This document shows, piece after piece, positions 60,013 to 64,000 of a stretch of 64,000 bases of DNA (its first letter is position 1; every line of letters begins with the position of its first letter). Origin of the DNA: Streptomyces liliiviolaceus (GTDB lineage Bacteria; Actinomycetota; Actinomycetes; Streptomycetales; Streptomycetaceae); contig NZ_JAGPYQ010000001.1 in assembly GCF_018070025.1 (NCBI RefSeq), positions 6,882,001 to 6,946,000 on the forward strand. The letters run 5' to 3'. Position numbers and translations under genes: made by a program. The notes under the pieces are model-generated. The model did no database searches. It saw nothing but the letters and a program-made list of their open reading frames with translations, and was not told the origin of the DNA.

Positions 60013-60166
60013 GACCGCGCTCCTTCCATGGCGTCCGGATCTCCTCAGCCTGCCACAGTCCCGCTCCCCCGTCCCTGGTCAGGCGGGTCCCGGCGGGCAG
60101 CGAGGTCGGCATTCGGCCTCCTGGCCGGGCGTCGCCCCGTGCGGGCGTGTCGACTACGGTCGGGGC

Positions 60167-61033
60167 ATGACCAGCGCCGCGTACACCTCCGGGTCCGTAA
60201 GCGTGTCCACCGGTGCGCGGGGCGGCGCCTCCGCCGCCGAGGGAGTCGGTCCGCTGCTGCGCGGCTGGCGGGAGCAGCGCCGGGTGAGTCAGCTGGAGCT
60301 GGCGCTACGGGCGGGGTCGTCGGCGCGGCACATCAGCTTCATCGAGACGGGCCGCTCCCGGCCGAGCGAGGAGATGGTGCTGCGGCTCGCCGAGCACCTG
60401 GACGTACCGGTGCGGGACCGCAACTCCCTTCTGCTGGCGGCCGGTTACGCGCCCCGCTATCCGGAGACCCCGCTGGACGATCCGGCGCTGGACGCGCTGC
60501 GGGAGGGGGTGGAGCGGCTGATCCGGGGCTACGAGCCCTATCCGGCGCTGGTCGTGGACGCCACGTACGACGTGGTCGCCGCCAACCAGGGCATCCTGAT
60601 GCTGCTGGGCGGCGTCCCCGAGAAGCTGCTCGCCCCGCCGCTGAACGCGATGCGGCTGACCCTGCACCCGGAGGGACTGGCGCCCAGGATCCGCAATCTG
60701 CGCGAGTGGCGCGGACATCTGCTGGCCCAGATGGAACGGGACATCGCCCTGCGCCGCTCACAGCCGTTGCGCGCGCTGTACGAGGAGGTCGCCGCCTATC
60801 CGGCTCCGCCCGCCGCCCCTCACGACGCCCCGCTCGACGAGGAGTCCGCCGAGCCCGTCCCCTACTTCGCGCTGCCGCTGCGGATCGAGCACGAGGGGCG
60901 GGTGCTGTCCTTCATCTCGTCCATCTCCACGTTCAACACACCGATGGATGTGACGGTCGCCGAGCTGGCGATCGAGACGCTGCTTCCCGCCGACCCGGCG
61001 ACGGGGAAGTATCTGCACTCGCTGATGTCGTGA
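60167..61033 (+). CDS. XRE family regulator with MmyB-like ligand domain
   Basis: 288 residues from ATG at 60167. The XRE helix-turn-helix (about 28-85) reads LLRGWREQRRVSQLELALRAGSSARHISFIETGRS. The MmyB/MLTR-type ligand-binding domain follows (GYEPYPALVVDATYDVVAANQGILML; LRLTLHPEGLAPRI-type block; PVPYFALPLRIEHEGRVLSFISSISTFNTPMDVT). These regulators usually control a divergent redox enzyme gene and may bind fatty acid-like ligands. Here the divergent neighbour is the pterin dehydratase/methyltransferase pair, 154 bases away. Confidence 0.92.
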   Translation: MTSAAYTSGSVSVSTGARGGASAAEGVGPLLRGWREQRRVSQLELALRAGSSARHISFIETGRSRPSEEMVLRLAEHLDVPVRDRNSLLLAAGYAPRYPETPLDDPALDALREGVERLIRGYEPYPALVVDATYDVVAANQGILMLLGGVPEKLLAPPLNAMRLTLHPEGLAPRIRNLREWRGHLLAQMERDIALRRSQPLRALYEEVAAYPAPPAAPHDAPLDEESAEPVPYFALPLRIEHEGRVLSFISSISTFNTPMDVTVAELAIETLLPADPATGKYLHSLMS

Positions 61034-61087
61034 CGCCTTTTCAGGCCGCGGGTCGTCGGTCCTTCTGGCGGGCCGGTGGGGGCTGGT

Positions 61088-61163
61088 CGCGCAGTTCCCC
61101 GCGCCCCCCAAAACGGGGCTGCGCCCCTGCTTTTCGCCCTTCAGGGGCGCGGGGAACTGCGCG
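61088..61163. terminator. Inverted pair of dispersed repeats acting as a likely terminator
   Basis: A forward copy (61088-61108) faces a reverse copy (61143-61163), giving a stem of about 20 bases with a 34-base loop, 55 bases after the XRE/MmyB stop. Flanking GGGGGCTGG and CCAAGCCCCC extend the pairing. Confidence 0.6.
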
Positions 61164-61248
61164 CCAAGCCCCCACCGGCCACACCGCCGGTACGACCCCC
61201 ATGCCGACACACCGGGCAGGATGAGGGGATCCGGTGAGGCTTTCGCGG

Positions 61249-61275
61249 GAACGTGGCACACTTCTCGCCATGTTC
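61249..61275. promoter_or_regulatory. Inverted repeat before the DUF5753-type XRE gene
   Basis: GAACGTGGC (61249-61257) and GCCATGTTC (61267-61275) match at 8 of 9 positions with a 9-base spacer, ending 20 bases before the GTG start. Candidate autoregulatory site. Confidence 0.4.
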
Positions 61276-61295
61276 GGGGCTCGGGGAGGCGCAGC

Positions 61296-62159
61296 GTGAG
61301 TGAGAGGCGGCCCGCCCCGACCGTGGGGCAGGTGGTACTGGGCAGACGGCTCCAGGAGCTGCGTGAGGCGTCCGGTCTGAAGCGGGACGAGGCCGCGCGG
61401 ATCCTGCGGGTGGCGCCCGCGACCGTCCGGCGGATGGAGATGGCCGAGGTCGCGCTGAAGATCCCGTACGTCCAGGTGCTCCTGTCGACGTACGGCGTGG
61501 GCGACGAGGAGACGGCGTCCTTCGTGCGGCTGGTCGAGGAGGCGAACGAGCCCGGCTGGTGGCAGCGCTACCACGACGTCCTGCCGGACTGGTTCAGCCT
61601 GTACGTGAGCCTGGAGGGCGCCGCCTCGATCATCCGGTCGTACGAGCCGCACTTCGTGCCGGGGCTGCTGCAGACCGAGGACTACGCCCGGGCCGTCCTG
61701 GAGGCGGGCACGGTCGGGCAGACGGGGACCGAGGAGATCGAACGCCATGTGTCCCTGCGGATGGCGCGGCAGAAGCTGCTCACGGGGGAACGTCCGCCGC
61801 ATCTGTGGGTGATCATGGAGGAAACGGTCCTGCAGCGGCCGGTCAGCATCCGTTCCGAGGTGATGGCCGACCAGCTGGACCATCTCCTCGCGGCCGTCGA
61901 GAACGACCACATCACGCTGCAGATCGCCGAGTTCTCGGCGGGGCCCCATCCGGGGACGTACGCGCCCTTCGTGCTGTTCCGGTTCGCGGAGCCGGAGTTG
62001 CCGGACATGGTGTACACGGAGTATCTGACCGGGGCGCTGTACCTGGACTCCCGCAAGGAAGTGGCCGCGCATCTGGAGGTGCTCGACCATATGGCCACGG
62101 GGGTGGCCTCCGCCCGGCGGACCAGGGAGATGATTCTGGCGCGCCGGGCGGATTTTTGA
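61296..62159 (+). CDS. XRE family regulator with DUF5753 (Scr1-type) domain
   Basis: 287 residues with start at GTG 61296 (GGAGG 6 bases upstream). The helix-turn-helix (LGRRLQELREASGLKRDEAARILRVAPATVRRMEMAE, about 15-60) is followed by DUF5753: GWWQRYHDVLPDWFSLYVSLEGAA, SYEPHFVPGLLQTEDYARAVL and a C-terminal VYTEYLTGALYLDS. Such proteins usually pair with a small DUF397 protein (WhiJ/BldB-type systems in Streptomyces development). No DUF397 gene is visible next to it. It may act with a partner elsewhere. Confidence 0.92.
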   Translation: MSERRPAPTVGQVVLGRRLQELREASGLKRDEAARILRVAPATVRRMEMAEVALKIPYVQVLLSTYGVGDEETASFVRLVEEANEPGWWQRYHDVLPDWFSLYVSLEGAASIIRSYEPHFVPGLLQTEDYARAVLEAGTVGQTGTEEIERHVSLRMARQKLLTGERPPHLWVIMEETVLQRPVSIRSEVMADQLDHLLAAVENDHITLQIAEFSAGPHPGTYAPFVLFRFAEPELPDMVYTEYLTGALYLDSRKEVAAHLEVLDHMATGVASARRTREMILARRADF

Positions 62160-62227
62160 GGGTGCGCTTTGCCCGCCCGGGGGGGCTTGGGGGCTTGTTT
62201 TTCGGCTGACGGTCGTCCTGGGCTGAG

Positions 62228-62248
62228 CGCGCAGTTCCCCGCGCCCCT
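62228..62248. repeat. Copy of the dispersed GC-rich intergenic repeat
   Basis: Forward copy in the 114-base gap between the convergent DUF5753-type regulator and the dnaK-type gene, 26 bases beyond the dnaK stop. Confidence 0.85.
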
Positions 62249-62273
62249 AGGTAGTGGGGCTGAGCCCTGGCTG

Positions 62274-64000
62274 TCAGGTCGGGGTGTCCTTCTTTTCTGT
62301 GTTCTTGGGGTCCTCGTCGACTATTTCCGCGTCCACCACCGTCTCCTCGTCCGGTGGGGTGGGCTGTTCCGTGCCGGGCGGCTGGTCCTGTGGGGGTGAC
62401 TGCTGGGCCTGGGCGTACATGGCCTGGCCCATCTTCTGACTGACGGTGGCCAGTTTCTCGGCGCCGGTGCGCAGGGTGTTCGTGTCGGTGCCGTCCCGGT
62501 CGTTCAGGAGCGTCTGGAGCTCGGCGATCGCGGCCTCGACCTCCGTCTTGATGTCCGCCGGGATCCGCTCCTCGTTGTCGCGGATGAACTTCTCTGTCTG
62601 GTAGACGAGTTGCTCGGCCTGGTTGCGGGTCTCGGCGGCCTCGCGGCGCCTGCGGTCCTCGTCGGCGTACTGCTCGGCCTCGCGCATCATGCGGTCGATG
62701 TCGTCCTTGGCGAGCGCGGAACCACCCGTGACGGTCATCTTCTGCTCGCGGCCGGTGGCGAGGTCCTTCGCCGAGACATGCATGATTCCGTTGGCGTCGA
62801 TGTCGAAGGCGACCTCGATCTGCGGCAGCCCGCGCGGCGAGGGCGGCAGCCCGGTGAGGTCGAAGACGCCCAGTTTCTTGTTGTAGGCGGCGATGTCGCG
62901 TTCGCCCTGGAAGACCTGGATGCCGACGGACGGCTGGTTGTCCGTGGCGGTGGTGAAGATCTCCGAACGCCGGGTGGGAATGGTCGTGTTGCGTTCGATG
63001 AGCTTGGTCATGATGCCGCCCTTGGTCTCGATGCCGAGGGACAGCGGGGTGACGTCGAGGAGGAGGACGTCCTTCACGTCGCCGCGGATGACGCCCGCCT
63101 GGAGCGCCGCGCCGAGCGCCACGACCTCGTCCGGGTTGACGCCCTTGTGCGGGTCCTTGCCGGTGAGTTCCTTGACCACCTCGGTCACCGCGGGCATCCG
63201 GGTGGAGCCGCCGACGAGGATGACGTGGTCGACCGCGGAGAGCTTCACCCCGGCGTCCTTGACCGCCTGGTGGAAGGGCGCCTTGCAGCGTTCGAGCAAG
63301 TCGGCCGTCAGCTCCTGGAACTGAGCGCGCGTCAGCTTCTCGTCGAGGTGCAGCGGGCCGTCGCCGGTCGCGGTGATGTAGGGCAGGTTGACGGTCGTCT
63401 CGGTGGACGAGGACAGCTCGATCTTGGCCTTCTCCGCGCCCTCCCGCAGCCGCTGGAGCGCCATCTTGTCCTGGGCGAGGTCGATGCCGTACTGGCCCTT
63501 GAAGCGTTTGACGAGGTGCTCGACGACCCGCTGGTCCCAGTCGTCGCCGCCCAGTTGGGTGTCCCCGTTGGTGGCCTTGACCTCGATGACCCCGTCGCCG
63601 ATCTCCAGGAGGGACACGTCGAACGTGCCGCCGCCCAGGTCGAAGACGAGGACGGTCTGCTCCTCACCGCGGTCCAGTCCGTACGCCAGCGCCGCGGCCG
63701 TCGGCTCGTTGATGATCCGCAGCACGCTCAGGCCCGCGATCTCGCCGGCCTCCTTGGTGGCCTGGCGCTGGGTGTCGTCGAAGTAGGCGGGCACGGTGAT
63801 CACGGCTTCCGTGACGTCCTCGCCGAGATACGCCTCGGCGTCCCGCTTCAGTTTCTGCAGCACGCGCGCGGAGAGTTCCTGCGCGCGGTAGCGGGTGCCG
63901 TCGATCGTGCCGCCGTCGCTGCCGGGGAACCGCCAACCCGGGTCCCCCATATGGCGTTTGACGGAGCGCGCGGTGCGCTCGATGTTCGTCACGGCCTGCC
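62274..64000 (-). CDS. dnaK: Hsp70 chaperone DnaK, 5' end outside window
   Basis: 575 codons plus stop are visible; the frame is open at the right edge ([20 protein letters not shown] context), so the N-terminal phosphate-1 region is missing. Hsp70 blocks present: [82 protein letters not shown] and the substrate-binding domain ([22 protein letters not shown]). The C-terminal tail is acidic ([13 protein letters not shown]). The hydrophilic lid carries a Gln/Pro-rich stretch. It may be a second, non-housekeeping copy, but grpE and dnaJ would lie off the left of the visible minus-strand sequence and are not seen; downstream here is a convergent gene. Confidence 0.94.
   Translation of the reverse strand, partial: QAVTNIERTARSVKRHMGDPGWRFPGSDGGTIDGTRYRAQELSARVLQKLKRDAEAYLGEDVTEAVITVPAYFDDTQRQATKEAGEIAGLSVLRIINEPTAAALAYGLDRGEEQTVLVFDLGGGTFDVSLLEIGDGVIEVKATNGDTQLGGDDWDQRVVEHLVKRFKGQYGIDLAQDKMALQRLREGAEKAKIELSSSTETTVNLPYITATGDGPLHLDEKLTRAQFQELTADLLERCKAPFHQAVKDAGVKLSAVDHVILVGGSTRMPAVTEVVKELTGKDPHKGVNPDEVVALGAALQAGVIRGDVKDVLLLDVTPLSLGIETKGGIMTKLIERNTTIPTRRSEIFTTATDNQPSVGIQVFQGERDIAAYNKKLGVFDLTGLPPSPRGLPQIEVAFDIDANGIMHVSAKDLATGREQKMTVTGGSALAKDDIDRMMREAEQYADEDRRRREAAETRNQAEQLVYQTEKFIRDNEERIPADIKTEVEAAIAELQTLLNDRDGTDTNTLRTGAEKLATVSQKMGQAMYAQAQQSPPQDQPPGTEQPTPPDEETVVDAEIVDEDPKNTEKKDTPT

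Noticed and set aside
61296-62159. Toxin-antitoxin pair with the DUF5753 regulator
   Set aside because: No small partner frame with a credible start follows; only repeat DNA and the convergent dnaK-type gene.
1-64000. tRNA or rRNA genes
   Set aside because: No cloverleaf-like segment with CCA-type end or conserved rRNA stretch was seen by eye. A dedicated covariance-model scan would be needed to exclude small RNAs.

Overview
The window is high-GC actinobacterial chromosome, almost certainly Streptomyces. The support is strong GC bias at third codon positions, frequent GTG/TTG starts, AfsR/SARP, ROK, FCD-GntR, WYL and DUF5753-type regulators, secreted multi-domain CAZymes and CebR-type operators. 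It reads as accessory or arm-like metabolic territory. I see no tRNA, rRNA, CRISPR array, transposase or integrase.

Layout. (1) 1-11.3 kb, all on the minus strand: a sugar or glycoside utilisation operon with a ROK regulator, a complete ribose-type ABC importer, a Gfo/Idh/MocA dehydrogenase, a sugar isomerase, a secreted PQQ-type sugar dehydrogenase (GSDH-PKD-CBM6) and a ThuA-DUF1080 lipoprotein cut by the window edge. The set suggests oxidised (3-keto) glycoside catabolism. (2) 11.7-16.8 kb: a Baeyer-Villiger-like flavoenzyme, an AurF-like diiron oxygenase, a 7Fe-ferredoxin/ferredoxin reductase fusion and a TetR regulator. (3) 16.8-27.2 kb: a formate locus. It holds an FCD-GntR regulator, a KAS III, an OFA-family MFS transporter with a 53-residue small subunit, a ketopantoate reductase-like enzyme, an NAD-linked molybdenum formate dehydrogenase and FdhD. 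The catalytic subunit of this dehydrogenase is split and permuted, and two 12-codon mini-ORFs lie between the reductase gene and the catalytic gene. (4) 27.4-34 kb: a membrane coiled-coil protein with a transmembrane collagen-like protein, a sialidase-LamG protein with a propeller-like neighbour, and an SBF-like transporter divergent from a LysR regulator. (5) 34.6-45.8 kb: a long-chain acyl-CoA synthetase, an AfsR-like regulator, an IclR regulator, a LysE exporter with a B12-type radical SAM protein, an aldo/keto reductase, an SDR and a His-rich methyltransferase. (6) 45.9-57.9 kb: plant-polysaccharide degradation by GH6, GH48, GH74 and PL11 enzymes, with CebR-type palindromes between GH6 and GH48. 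A mycothiol-amidase-like deacetylase lies between GH74 and PL11, and a WYL regulator follows. (7) 58-64 kb: small metabolic genes, two XRE regulators and a partial dnaK-type gene running off the right edge.

A dispersed GC-rich repeat (core close to CGCAGTTCCCCGCGCCCC, either orientation) occurs at least 16 times in intergenic DNA, in dense clusters at 34.0-34.3 and 58.5-59.0 kb. Three genes end with a stop codon that belongs to the edge of a repeat copy. The observations most worth following are the split formate dehydrogenase with its coupled mini-ORFs, the radical SAM/LysE pair, the collagen-like membrane pair and this repeat family. All functions are inferred from sequence features by eye; no database search was run.
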